DNA from: Acidobacteriota bacterium
GTDB taxonomy: Bacteria; Acidobacteriota; Terriglobia; Acidiferrales; UBA7541
Direction of reading: 5' to 3'
NCBI GenBank assembly: GCA_013289585.1
Contig: JABCZR010000001.1
Span: 372,001 to 436,000, forward strand
Length of the DNA: 64,000 bases
A program made the position numbers and the translations under genes. Below the pieces are notes generated by a model. The model worked only from the letters and a program-made list of their open reading frames with translations, was not told where the DNA came from and searched no databases. Within the stretch, counting starts at the first letter, position 1; every line of letters starts with the position of its first letter. This document shows, piece by piece, positions 8,938-18,217 of the stretch.

Positions 8938-11787
8938 ATGTTGAAGCGACTGAGCAGATTAACTGCAATTGTTTTTGGTTTCGTATTTTTTTTGACGGCT
9001 GCACCGGTGAAGGCGCAGATGGGGAATTCGGGATCGATTGAAGGCGTTGTGAAGGATGCGTCTGGCGGAGTAATTGCGGGCGCAACGGTTGAGATTTCGT
9101 ACGCGGTGAGCGGTTACCGACGGGAAACGACTACTGGAAGCGATGGAGCGTTTCGCTTTACGAACGTGCCCTTGAACACGTATCACATGGTTATTACGGC
9201 CCCCGGCTTCGCGAGCTACACCCAGGATGTTGATGTGCGCTCGAGCGTTCCTCTGAGTGTGGCGATCAGCCTGAACGTTGGCTCCGCCGCGTCGACCAGC
9301 ATAACGGTGGAGGCTACGGGTGGTGACCTGGTGGAAAATGAATCGACGTTTCACACCGACGTGGACCGCGGTTTGTTCGAAAAGCTTCCGCTGGAAAGCC
9401 AGTCGTCGTCTTTGAGCTCGCTCGTTACGCTTTCGACGCCTGGAGTCGCGGCGGATTCGAATGGCCTTTTCCACGGATTAGGGGATCATGCGGAAAACTC
9501 ATTCTCATTAGATGGCCAGCCGATCACCGACCAGCAAAGCAAGGTTTTCTCGAACCAGATACCGCTCGATTCGGTTCAGTCGCTGGAGGTGATCTCCGGG
9601 GCACCGCCGGCGGAGTATGGCGACAAGACGAGCTTAGTTATTAACGTGACGACGCGCTCAGGCCAGGGTCAGACCACTCCTCATGGCAGTGTCACGGCGT
9701 CGTACGGTTCCTTCGGTTCAGTCAATGGGGGTTTCGACGTAGCGTATGGTGGCGAGAAGTGGGGCAACTTTATTGCCGTGGGCGGACTGAATACCGGCCG
9801 GTTCCTCGATCCGTCCGAGTTCAGCGTGATGCACGACAAAGGCAACATGGAAAACATGTTCGACCGCGTGGACTATCAAATGTCGACTGCGGATTCTCTG
9901 CATCTCAACTTGAGTTACACGCGTTCCTGGTTCCAGACGCCCAATTCGTTTGATGCCCAGAATGCCACGCCATGGAACGGAGTGGTCGTTGCGAACAACG
10001 GTCTCGATCCCGACGGCAATGTTGTGGGCCCCACGGACCAGCGCTCGAAAATCGGAACGTTCAACATCGCGCCAACCTGGAATCACTTGATCAGCCCGAC
10101 CGCCGTCTTTACCCTGGGCGGTTTCGTGCGACGCGACGCCTACAATTATTACCCAAGCGGCAATCCATTCGCAGACTTGGGCCCATCGAATCTTCAACAG
10201 GAAACCGTTGCTCAGGACCGGACGCTCACCAACGCAGGCGCGCGAGCGGGCTTGTCCTACGTGAAGGGCATTCACAATGTGAAGGCCGGAATCGTGTACG
10301 AGCAAACGATCCTTACGGAGAACGATCACTTTGGAATCGTCGATCCAACTTTCAATGCGCCGTGCCTGGATGCAGGGGGGGTTCCGGTATTTGTAGGTAA
10401 TCCCGGACTCAACAATCCGAGCCAATGCGCTACGGCAACATCAACGAACCCTTCTACGTATCCAACGCCCTTCGTAGCGAATCCCAGTTTCGTACCGCTC
10501 CTAGGTTGCATCGACCTTACTAGGCCGACGCCGTCGCCCGCGGACGGCTGCGGAAGCACTTCAAGCGCGTCTCACTTGTTCCACGGCCATACGGATGTGA
10601 AACAGCTTGCTCTCTACATCCAGGACACGATCACGGTGAAAAGCTGGTCCTTCAACCTTGGAATTCGGGGTGATATCTATAACGGCTTTACCTCACAGTC
10701 CCAGGCGGAGCCTCGCCTTGGAGTCGCCTACAATATCAAGCGCACGAATACGGTCCTTCGCGTTTCTTACGCGCGAGCCCTGGAAAGCCCTTTTAACGAG
10801 AACTTGGTACTTTCTAGCAGGGGCTGCCAGGACGTGGTTGTGGCCAACCTTTTTGCACTTGCGGGTGAGGGTTGTACAGACTCAAATACCGGGTTGGTTA
10901 GTACTGCTGCTAGCACCCTGCCTGCCGGCTATCGCAATGAATTCCACGGCGGGTTGCAGCAAGCTTTCGGAAAGTATTTCGTCGTGGACGGCGAGTACAT
11001 CTGGAAGTACACGCACAACGGCTACGACTTCAGCATTCTCGGTGCGACACCTATCACTTTCCCGATCGCGTGGCATAACTCGAAGATCCCTGGCTATGCC
11101 ATCCGGGCGAATGTGCCGAATTACCACGGTTTAACAGCGCTCGTCGTAATGTCCAGCGTGGCCGCTCGATTCTTCACTCCACAAATTGGCGGGGTCGGTG
11201 CGGTCCCCGTCACACCGGGGAGTTTCTCGGTGTTCCGTATCGACCACGACGAGAAATTTAATCTCACGGCCCACATGCAATACCAGTTCTTGAAACGCGG
11301 GCCGTGGGTTGGCTTCAATTGGCGATACGACAGCGGTCTCGTGGCCGGCCCAGTGCCTTGTGCGGGGGGCAACTGCAACAACGGTCCACTAGGCAGCGAT
11401 ACGGTCGTTGACGCGTCGATCTTGACGGCAGACCAGCAGTTTCAGGCGGGCCTCTTCTGCGGGTCAGTTCACGCAACGCCTACTACGCCTATCAGTCCCA
11501 ACTCCCTCTGTCCTGCATCGCAGTACGGATCCACATTCCTGCAGATACCGGCTCCGGGGACTGAGAATGACGACCACAATCCGCCGCGCGTGGCTCCACG
11601 CAGCTTGTTTGACGTGGCCATCGGGCACGACAACCTTTTCCACGGCGACCGTTTTAAGTGGAGTGCCCGGCTCACGGCGATCAACGTTGCGAACAAGACT
11701 GCGGTATACAACTTCCTGTCCACGTTCAGCGGGACACACTACGTAACGCCGCGTGCCTTGACGGCCGAACTCGGCTTTCATTTCTAG
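8938..11787 (+). CDS. TonB-dependent receptor with N-terminal carboxypeptidase-regulatory-like domain
   Basis: The 949-residue protein has a signal peptide (MLKRLSRLTAIVFGFVFFL through VKAQ), a carboxypeptidase-regulatory-like beta-sandwich at about residues 27-115 (GSIEGVVKDASGGVIAGATV), a plug domain (FSLDGQPITDQQSKVFS) and a long beta-barrel ending in Phe (LTAELGFHF), as expected for outer-membrane insertion. ATG at 8938 was chosen because the signal peptide starts there. The substrate is unknown. Its position after the Cys/His proteins and efflux operon makes a metal chelate a reasonable guess; acidobacterial relatives are also often linked to glycans. Its top-strand base composition is C-rich, unlike the G-rich flanks. 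Confidence 0.9.
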   Translation: MLKRLSRLTAIVFGFVFFLTAAPVKAQMGNSGSIEGVVKDASGGVIAGATVEISYAVSGYRRETTTGSDGAFRFTNVPLNTYHMVITAPGFASYTQDVDVRSSVPLSVAISLNVGSAASTSITVEATGGDLVENESTFHTDVDRGLFEKLPLESQSSSLSSLVTLSTPGVAADSNGLFHGLGDHAENSFSLDGQPITDQQSKVFSNQIPLDSVQSLEVISGAPPAEYGDKTSLVINVTTRSGQGQTTPHGSVTASYGSFGSVNGGFDVAYGGEKWGNFIAVGGLNTGRFLDPSEFSVMHDKGNMENMFDRVDYQMSTADSLHLNLSYTRSWFQTPNSFDAQNATPWNGVVVANNGLDPDGNVVGPTDQRSKIGTFNIAPTWNHLISPTAVFTLGGFVRRDAYNYYPSGNPFADLGPSNLQQETVAQDRTLTNAGARAGLSYVKGIHNVKAGIVYEQTILTENDHFGIVDPTFNAPCLDAGGVPVFVGNPGLNNPSQCATATSTNPSTYPTPFVANPSFVPLLGCIDLTRPTPSPADGCGSTSSASHLFHGHTDVKQLALYIQDTITVKSWSFNLGIRGDIYNGFTSQSQAEPRLGVAYNIKRTNTVLRVSYARALESPFNENLVLSSRGCQDVVVANLFALAGEGCTDSNTGLVSTAASTLPAGYRNEFHGGLQQAFGKYFVVDGEYIWKYTHNGYDFSILGATPITFPIAWHNSKIPGYAIRANVPNYHGLTALVVMSSVAARFFTPQIGGVGAVPVTPGSFSVFRIDHDEKFNLTAHMQYQFLKRGPWVGFNWRYDSGLVAGPVPCAGGNCNNGPLGSDTVVDASILTADQQFQAGLFCGSVHATPTTPISPNSLCPASQYGSTFLQIPAPGTENDDHNPPRVAPRSLFDVAIGHDNLFHGDRFKWSARLTAINVANKTAVYNFLSTFSGTHYVTPRALTAELGFHF

Positions 11788-11804
11788 ACGCTAGGTCTCG
11801 AGAA

Positions 11805-12401
11805 ATGGCGGTCTTCACGATGGCGTCAGCGGCTGGCAGGACCAGGAAGCCTAAAAGGTTGGTGCCGAATCCTCTTGGAGAAAGTGCCGAGCTAGAGAGG
11901 AAATACTTCAGTATCAGGGAATGGCGTGGCCAAGACCTGATATCCCTGCTCTTTCGAACGAGCATACGACTGCAAACAACCTTTGACCGCTGCTTCCTGC
12001 AATTCGGAATCACCGCGCAGGAAGCGGCAGTGCTGCTTCGCTGCGTGGAGGCAGGCGAAACTTCGGCTGGAAAACTGGCCCAGGCGATGAGAAGAGATAA
12101 AGGGAAGATAACGCGGTTCGTTAACCGTCTCGAGGCGGCCAGGCTTCTCACCCGCATCCGAAATCGGCACGACCACAGGCTGCAAATCATTCAGGCGACG
12201 AAGTTCGGCCACCGGCTGGCGCCAAAATTCAGGGCCATCTTTGAAGAGATCCGGGGGCAATTCCTAGAGGGAATCCAGACCTCTGATATCGATCACCTTG
12301 GGGCCCTTCTGACGCAAGTGTATGAAAATGCAGGACGTCTCCATGAGGATAGGACCTCTCGGAGGCCCCGGAAGAATTCGAAGCGGCGACCGCCGGGTTG
12401 A
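11805..12401 (+). CDS. MarR-family transcriptional regulator
   Basis: The 198-residue protein has a MarR-type winged helix: dimerisation helices, then FGITAQEAAVLLRCVEAGETSAGKLAQ and the recognition segment RRDKGKITRFVNRLEAA, then the wing LLTRIRNRHDHRLQ. The C-terminus is highly basic (SRRPRKNSKRRPPG). It starts 17 bases after the TonB receptor stop, so it is probably co-transcribed and may regulate one or both receptors. A second in-frame ATG at 11820 is an alternative start. The effector ligand is unknown. Confidence 0.8.
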   Translation: MAVFTMASAAGRTRKPKRLVPNPLGESAELERKYFSIREWRGQDLISLLFRTSIRLQTTFDRCFLQFGITAQEAAVLLRCVEAGETSAGKLAQAMRRDKGKITRFVNRLEAARLLTRIRNRHDHRLQIIQATKFGHRLAPKFRAIFEEIRGQFLEGIQTSDIDHLGALLTQVYENAGRLHEDRTSRRPRKNSKRRPPG

Positions 12402-12631
12402 GCCGGTTTTCAAGTCAGGCACCCGCACAGGCGGCGTGAAGCATCCAAAGCGAATGATCTGGAAAGCTGGGCTGAGCAAGCTGAAGTTGGCACTCTCCTT
12501 TCAAAGCCCACGGGTGGAAATCAAGGGAGAGGGGCATGTTCACTGGCAGGACAAGAGTGCCTGCGATAGTCGTGACTCCAACGGGACCACTGGCGAGATA
12601 ATCCCTAATTGGCGTTCGGCTAGACAAAACT

Positions 12632-15256
12632 ATGAGTTTATTTCGACTGGCAATTCGTAAAAACGCCCCTTTATACGTCGGGAGCACCGCGTCACATCGC
12701 TGGTCACACAATTGGTTACGGCAGACTGCGGCTACGTGTGCGATCTTGATCGCAACAGTTACGGCGGCTGGGCAGACGACTCAGACCAGCAACGATAAAC
12801 CGCGCCCAGGATCCATTCATGGCACCGTGACCAACCTGCAAGAGAACACTTCGAGTGGCCTTGCGGGAGTTACCGTAAAGTTGACGCCGGAACCCAATGG
12901 CAGCCCCCTTACCGCGGACACGGACGAGGCAGGGAAGTACGAATTCAAGGACCTCCAGCCGGGAACCTACACAATTTCGATCAACCAGCCGGGATTCAAA
13001 CCGTTCACAAAATCCGTCTCGGTGAATCCGGGGCAGGCTACGGTCCAGGATATCCAGGCGGAGCTGGAGACGGTCGCGGAAAAAGTTGAGGTCAGCGAAG
13101 AAACTCAGACCATAGCGACAGAGAGCGCGACAACTCCGACCGTGAATCTTACGCAGCGCCAATTGATTTCTCTTCCGACAGCCCAGGAAAAAATTCGGGA
13201 AGTCCTTCCCGTGACTCCCGGTGTAGTAAAAACACAGGATGGAAAACTGAACTTCAAGGGAGCGGACGAGAATCAGAGCTTGTTGCTGGTGAACTCCGCG
13301 AGGACCACTGATCCGGTGACCGGAAGTTTTGCGGTGCCCGTGCCGACGGACGCCGTGCAGTCCTTCGCGGTCTACAAGACACCGTACAATGCGGGCCTTG
13401 GAAGTTTCACTGGCGGGCTGACCACGGTGGAAACCAAACCCCCCGACGATCAGTGGAACTACAGACTAAAGAGTTTCATTCCTTCCGTGCTTGGGAAGAA
13501 TGGAAGCATGGTTGGAATCCAGGAGGCGACGCCAGGGCTGGACTTTGGCGGGCCGCTGATTGCCCACAAACTGCTCTTTTCGGAGATTTTTCAGTACGAC
13601 ATGAAAAAGCGCACGGTGCGCGGATTGCCCTGGCCCTATGACATCAGCAAGAAACAGGGGTTCAACACATTTACGACCGTCGAGGCGATCCTTTCCCAGA
13701 CACATGTGCTGACGCTCACGGTGAACGCGTTTCCCCTTCGGACACAGCACGCGGATATCAACGCACTCGTTCCTCAGCCAGCCTCGAACGACCTGAACCA
13801 AAAAGGGATAGCCGTGGGTCTGACGGACCGGTATCAGTTCGAGTCCAACGCCATCTTCAGCACCATTGCGCAGTACACCTATTTCGACAGCAATGCACAT
13901 GGCCAGGGATCAGCAGACATGCTCGTCACACCTCAAGGGTGGGGTGGAAATTTTTTTAACAAATGGTCGCGCCAGGGCAAGGAATTCCAACTGGTCTCCG
14001 CGTACCAATTTGCCCAGAAAAAATGGCTCGGCAGCCACGAACTTCACGTCGGCTTGGATTTTGATTATCGCTCCTATACCGGAGTCAGCAGTTCACATCC
14101 GATACAAATCCATCGCCAGGATGGGACGCTGGCGGAAGAGATTACTTTTCTTCTAGGGCCGCCGCAGAGTACATCGGACACGGCTGTGGCCGAGTTTATC
14201 CAGGATCATTGGGTGATGAACTCCCACTGGGCTGTCGATCTGGGAGCGCGGTTGTCGAGTGAAGGGCAAGGTTGGTCGGCAGCGGTGGCCCCGCGTGCCG
14301 GTGTGGCCTACTCCCCTGGCAAAGAAGGTAAGACCGTTATTCGATCAGGCATCGGCTTGTTCTATGGCTTGCTACCGCTTCTGGCGGGAGACTTTGCAGC
14401 CAATCCTACTCGCGTAATCACGCCGTTTGATACGGCAGGCCTACCAAGCGGGCCTCCAGTGACTTACACGAACGCTTACGTCGGCGGGTTGAACCCACTG
14501 AGTACAAGCGCCTTTCCAAGCCAGCCGAGTACGACCCCTCGCAATTTGACGTGGAGTGTCGGAGTAGAACACGCGTTGCGGAAGAATGTGCTGTTTCGTG
14601 TCGGTTACATTGATAGCCACACGACGTACCTTCTGGTCGTGAATCCTTTCACGGCTGTGCCGGGTGCACAATCTTTTCTGGGACTCACGAACACGGGCTC
14701 ATCGCACTACCGCGAGCTGGAAAGCACCGTGCATTTCACCTTTCACCACAGTGAGGTGAATGCATCCTACATTTGGAGCCGCACACGCGGAGATTTGAAC
14801 AATCTCTCGGCTGTGTTCATTCCTTTCCAGCAGCCCGTGATTCGCCCCAACGTGTACGGCATCCTCCCGTATGACATACCCAACCGCGTGGTGACCTGGG
14901 GAATTTTTTCCTTGCCGAAAGGCTTCAAGTTCAGTCCTATCGCCGACGTGCATACCGGCTACCCGTACTCCAATATTGATACGCTGCAGAACTACGTGGG
15001 GACACCCAACGGGCAGAACTTTGCGACGTTTTTCACTCTGGACGTGAAGCTATACCGGCAATTCCGCATTCCTTTTCTTGGCTTCGGCCATGGAAAGGGC
15101 AAAGAACATCACGTGCGCCTCGGTGTCTACTCTCTGAATGTGACCAATCACGGTAATTATAACGCCGTGTATAACAATGTGACTGCGCCGAACTTCGGGT
15201 CGTTCGCCGGATTCCTGGACCGCCGCGAAGGGGCGGTCATCGATTTCGTCGACTGA
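12632..15256 (+). CDS. TonB-dependent receptor-like protein with carboxypeptidase-regulatory-like domain
   Basis: The 874-residue product begins with a long basic leader and a hydrophobic segment (TAATCAILIATVTAAGQ), then a carboxypeptidase-regulatory-like domain (GSIHGTVTNLQEN, with GKYEFKDLQPGTYTISI), a plug-like region (ENQSLLLVNSARTTDPVTG) and a beta-barrel. The barrel ends in VIDFVD rather than a terminal Phe. It lies 230 bases after the MarR gene, and that gap holds no convincing gene. It differs clearly from the receptor at 8938, so it is not a recent duplicate. The substrate is unknown. Confidence 0.85.
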   Translation: MSLFRLAIRKNAPLYVGSTASHRWSHNWLRQTAATCAILIATVTAAGQTTQTSNDKPRPGSIHGTVTNLQENTSSGLAGVTVKLTPEPNGSPLTADTDEAGKYEFKDLQPGTYTISINQPGFKPFTKSVSVNPGQATVQDIQAELETVAEKVEVSEETQTIATESATTPTVNLTQRQLISLPTAQEKIREVLPVTPGVVKTQDGKLNFKGADENQSLLLVNSARTTDPVTGSFAVPVPTDAVQSFAVYKTPYNAGLGSFTGGLTTVETKPPDDQWNYRLKSFIPSVLGKNGSMVGIQEATPGLDFGGPLIAHKLLFSEIFQYDMKKRTVRGLPWPYDISKKQGFNTFTTVEAILSQTHVLTLTVNAFPLRTQHADINALVPQPASNDLNQKGIAVGLTDRYQFESNAIFSTIAQYTYFDSNAHGQGSADMLVTPQGWGGNFFNKWSRQGKEFQLVSAYQFAQKKWLGSHELHVGLDFDYRSYTGVSSSHPIQIHRQDGTLAEEITFLLGPPQSTSDTAVAEFIQDHWVMNSHWAVDLGARLSSEGQGWSAAVAPRAGVAYSPGKEGKTVIRSGIGLFYGLLPLLAGDFAANPTRVITPFDTAGLPSGPPVTYTNAYVGGLNPLSTSAFPSQPSTTPRNLTWSVGVEHALRKNVLFRVGYIDSHTTYLLVVNPFTAVPGAQSFLGLTNTGSSHYRELESTVHFTFHHSEVNASYIWSRTRGDLNNLSAVFIPFQQPVIRPNVYGILPYDIPNRVVTWGIFSLPKGFKFSPIADVHTGYPYSNIDTLQNYVGTPNGQNFATFFTLDVKLYRQFRIPFLGFGHGKGKEHHVRLGVYSLNVTNHGNYNAVYNNVTAPNFGSFAGFLDRREGAVIDFVD

Positions 15257-15344
15257 TCTCGAGAACGTCTGCAAACTTCCAAGTGATTTCACAGCAAGAA
15301 CGTGCGAACTCCAAGCACGACTGCGAAAAATGATCGCAGACCCG

Positions 15345-16946
15345 CTATTTCTGCGCGAGGTAAGTTTTCGCTTCCACGAGCTCGGGTCGATCGGCGCCCG
15401 GCAAACAAATCGAGGCGAGCTGCGTGTAGAACGATTGCGCCACGGTGGCGTCCCCAGAGGCCTGGGCTGCGCGGGCAGCACCAAGAAGTCCGTCGAAGCG
15501 ATTCGGCGCGTTCTTGATGTCCGTCTTATACTCAATGAGGGCTTCCTTGGAGCGCTTGAGTTCCAAGAGCATGTCGGCGAGCATTTCGCGCGCGGGGATG
15601 CCGACGGATTCGCCACCGTCTTTGTCTTGATGATCGGCGGCGGCGCGGAGCTCTTGAAGGGCTTCATCCACTTTTCCCTTGGCGAAGGCCAGCCAGGCTT
15701 CGGCTTCGCGGAGATCGGTGGCCTTCTCCGTGGAGACGTTGTAGCCGTTTTTCTTCGCGCGCTTTTCACGATCGGCGACGAGTTCGGTGAGTACCTTCAC
15801 GTCTGCTTCCGCACCGGGCACATCGCCGCTGCGTGCGGCCCCGATGGCGCGTGCCCAGTAGGTGGTGTCCTCCCAGTTTTTGTGCGTGGCGGCAACCGGC
15901 AAATTGGCGGCTTCTTTCCAGCGATGCAGCTCGAGAGCGGTTCGCGCGGCGAAATAGGCGCGATGTTCGGCCTTGCTTTGGTCGCTGGCTCCAACCACGT
16001 GGTCCGTGTGCTCGATGACTTCGCGCGCTTTGGCTTCCTGGCCGCTCTGGAGGTAGGAGTAGCTTAGAAAATCCATAGCATGAGTTTGATAGTGAGCTTC
16101 GGCCAGGTGCATTTCGGCGGCGTGAGCGCCAGAGGCGTTCGCGGCGATATTCGAAGTGATGGAATCCTGCCAAAGCCCGAGGCGCACAAAAATATGCGAG
16201 GGCATGTGCAAGGCGTGCGCGGAGTCTGGTGCGATGGCGGCGTAACGGCGCGCAGCTTGCAGGCCTTGGGCCGCGAACTCCGGCTTATCTGTTGCGTGAA
16301 TCAGGTAATGGGCGACGCCGGGATGATCCGGGTGCGACTGGAGAAGCGGATCGAGAATGGCGATGGCTTTTTGCAGATTCGCGGTGGTGTCAACATCTTC
16401 ATCGGCGAGGGAGACGAGAGAGAGCGCATAGAAGGCGCTGATATTCACGTCGCCGGGAAATTGAGCGTGCAACTGCGCGAGCGCCGAGGAGTACGCCTGG
16501 GTTCTGTCGGCGTGGGACAGATTGGATTTTTTCTGATAGAAAGCGGCGGCGGCGTTGATGAGGCCCTGTTCCTGGGCGTGCGCGGTGTGAAGCTTCTGCG
16601 CTTTCTCAATGTCCTTGCGGCCTTCTTTGAGAGTTTTATCGTCTGGAAAATCCCAGAGTTGATGATAGAGAGCCATGGCTTCGCCCCAATACGCGATGGG
16701 GCATTTCGGGTCGCGAGCTGCAGCATCAGCAAAGGTCTTCCCGGATTCCGTGTATTGGAAGGAGTGCAAGAGCGCGAGGCCTTTTTCGATCATCGGTTTC
16801 GCTTCGGCGGCGCAACTTGTGGGGAATTCGACTTTGCCGAGTTGGTCAGAGGGAGAGGCGCCAACGGATGCGTGCGGGGCGGCCAAGGGGACAAGGATGA
16901 TGACAGAGTGGACCAGAATAAAGGCGAAGTTTCGGCGCAGGCGCAT
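15345..16946 (-). CDS. Exported tetratricopeptide-repeat protein
   Basis: The 533-residue protein has a signal peptide (LRRNFAFILVHSVIILVPLAA) and many helical repeats. Examples are KGLALLHSFQYTESGKTFADA, the DPLLQSHPDHPGVAHYLIHA segment, and late repeats such as AWLAFAKGKVDEALQELRAA. The His-rich repeats (GVAHYLIHATD, SAHALHMPSHIF) are typical of a family of large exported TPR proteins common in Acidobacteriota. No enzyme motif was seen. It probably acts as a protein-binding scaffold in the periplasm. It is convergent with the receptor gene at 12632. Confidence 0.85.
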   Translation of the reverse strand: MRLRRNFAFILVHSVIILVPLAAPHASVGASPSDQLGKVEFPTSCAAEAKPMIEKGLALLHSFQYTESGKTFADAAARDPKCPIAYWGEAMALYHQLWDFPDDKTLKEGRKDIEKAQKLHTAHAQEQGLINAAAAFYQKKSNLSHADRTQAYSSALAQLHAQFPGDVNISAFYALSLVSLADEDVDTTANLQKAIAILDPLLQSHPDHPGVAHYLIHATDKPEFAAQGLQAARRYAAIAPDSAHALHMPSHIFVRLGLWQDSITSNIAANASGAHAAEMHLAEAHYQTHAMDFLSYSYLQSGQEAKAREVIEHTDHVVGASDQSKAEHRAYFAARTALELHRWKEAANLPVAATHKNWEDTTYWARAIGAARSGDVPGAEADVKVLTELVADREKRAKKNGYNVSTEKATDLREAEAWLAFAKGKVDEALQELRAAADHQDKDGGESVGIPAREMLADMLLELKRSKEALIEYKTDIKNAPNRFDGLLGAARAAQASGDATVAQSFYTQLASICLPGADRPELVEAKTYLAQK

Positions 16947-17130
16947 AGTCCGTCTCCAAAAATACTGGTGGCAATTCTAACTCGGGTGGTGGAGTTTGCA
17001 GGAAAAAATCCATTTCATGAAAGGCCGAGAAGCAGGGAGGCGGTTGGACGCCGCTTTGGCACGTTGGATACAATGGAGACGGAGCGGTACTTCGAAGCAG
17101 GTGCGGTAGCGAAAGCTGTTTGAACCAATG

Positions 17131-17278
17131 ACGAATCTCTGAGGTGCTGCGGATAGACAGCCCGTGTGCACGGCCTGTCCCGCTGGCGGGTCTCTTCGGG
17201 AGGAATGAGGAAGACACGCGAGCGGGGCAGGAAAGCCTAACGGTTGGCTCGTGGCGCCCTACTATTTCAGAGGTTCAC
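17131..17278 (+). ncRNA. ssrS: Probable 6S RNA
   Basis: In the 394-base gap before the YmdB-like gene, GAATCTCTGA at 17133-17142 can pair fully (one G-U) with TCAGAGGTTC at 17267-17276, closing about 145 bases. Inside, CCTGTCCCGCT at 17174-17184 pairs with AGCGGGGCAGG at 17221-17231 (one G-U), and CTCTTCGGGAG forms a small apical hairpin at about 17202-17212. The 5' text CTCTGAGGTGCT resembles the start of E. coli 6S RNA (CTCTGAGATGTT), and the 3' closing strand also matches its style. 6S RNA sequesters sigma-70 RNA polymerase in stationary phase. A weak TTGGAC (17044) / TACAAT (17069) pair lies upstream. Confidence 0.6.
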
Positions 17279-17340
17279 GGCCTAGCTACCCACGGCCAAG
17301 CAGTCCGCTCCGTTTTTTGTTTTGCGGCGAGAAAGAGGGC

Positions 17341-18144
17341 ATGCGCGTACTTTTTGTAGGAGACATCGTCGGGTCACCGGGACGGCAGATCGTGCGCGAT
17401 CGGCTTGCGGACATTGTTGCGCAGCAGCAGGTCGACCTGGTGATCGCCAACGGCGAGAATTCGGCATCGGGATTCGGGATAACGCCGCGCCTGGCGGAAG
17501 AACTCCTGAAAATGGGAATCGACGTGCTCACCGGTGGAAATCACAGTTGGGACCGCAGGGAGATTCTGGAGTACATGCCGCACGAGCCGCGGCTGCTGCG
17601 GCCGGCAAATTTTCCGGACGGCAATCCGGGGAGCGGGCTCTACGTTGGAACGGCGAAGAACGGCGTGCAATATGCGGTGCTCAATCTGCAGGGCCGCGTG
17701 TTTCTGACGCCAATCGACGATCCATTTCGCAAAGCCGATAGCGAGCTGGCGAAAATTCCAGCGGACGTGGCCTTTGTATTCGTGGACATGCACGCAGAAA
17801 CGACCAGCGAGAAAATCGCCATGGGCCGTTATCTCGACGGACGCGTGTCCGCGGTAGTCGGCACGCATACGCATGTGGCGACGGCCGACGAGCAAGTTTT
17901 GCCGCAGGGCACTGCTTACATCACGGATGTGGGGATGACCGGACCGCACGGCGGGGTGATTGGCATGGACGGCAACGGCATCATTACAAAATTTCTGAAT
18001 GGGTTGCCTGCGCGATTCGAAGTCGCTTCCGGCGATGTGCAGATGAACTGCGTGCTGGTCGAAACCGACGACGAGGGTCCGCGCAATCCCGCGGGCCGGC
18101 TGCGCGCGCGCGCTATCGAACGCCTGCGCTTCCGTATTGACTAG
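17341..18144 (+). CDS. TIGR00282-family metallophosphoesterase (YmdB-like)
   Basis: The 267-residue protein matches the YmdB family from its first residues: MRVLFVGDIVGSPGR (metal-binding Asp), then VIANGENSASGFG, DVLTGGNHSWDRREI with the conserved Asn-His, and later VVGTHTHVATADEQVLP and GMTGPHGGVIGMD. These proteins are 2',3'-cyclic-nucleotide phosphodiesterases with two bound metals, and are linked to RNase Y and biofilm control in Bacillus. Length is normal for the family. ATG at 17341 starts the conserved N-terminus; an upstream extension in the same frame would run through the 6S RNA candidate and is not supported. Confidence 0.92.
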   Translation: MRVLFVGDIVGSPGRQIVRDRLADIVAQQQVDLVIANGENSASGFGITPRLAEELLKMGIDVLTGGNHSWDRREILEYMPHEPRLLRPANFPDGNPGSGLYVGTAKNGVQYAVLNLQGRVFLTPIDDPFRKADSELAKIPADVAFVFVDMHAETTSEKIAMGRYLDGRVSAVVGTHTHVATADEQVLPQGTAYITDVGMTGPHGGVIGMDGNGIITKFLNGLPARFEVASGDVQMNCVLVETDDEGPRNPAGRLRARAIERLRFRID

Positions 18145-18217
18145 ATTGCACGAGAACTGCCTGCAACGCAGGGCAACCTGCGCACGTCCATAGTAATCTT
18201 AGGATTCAGATAAAAGG

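Noticed and set aside
12322-12660. Plus-strand frame of 112 codons between the MarR regulator and the second TonB receptor
   Set aside because: It overlaps both neighbours, has no ribosome site and shows no motif.
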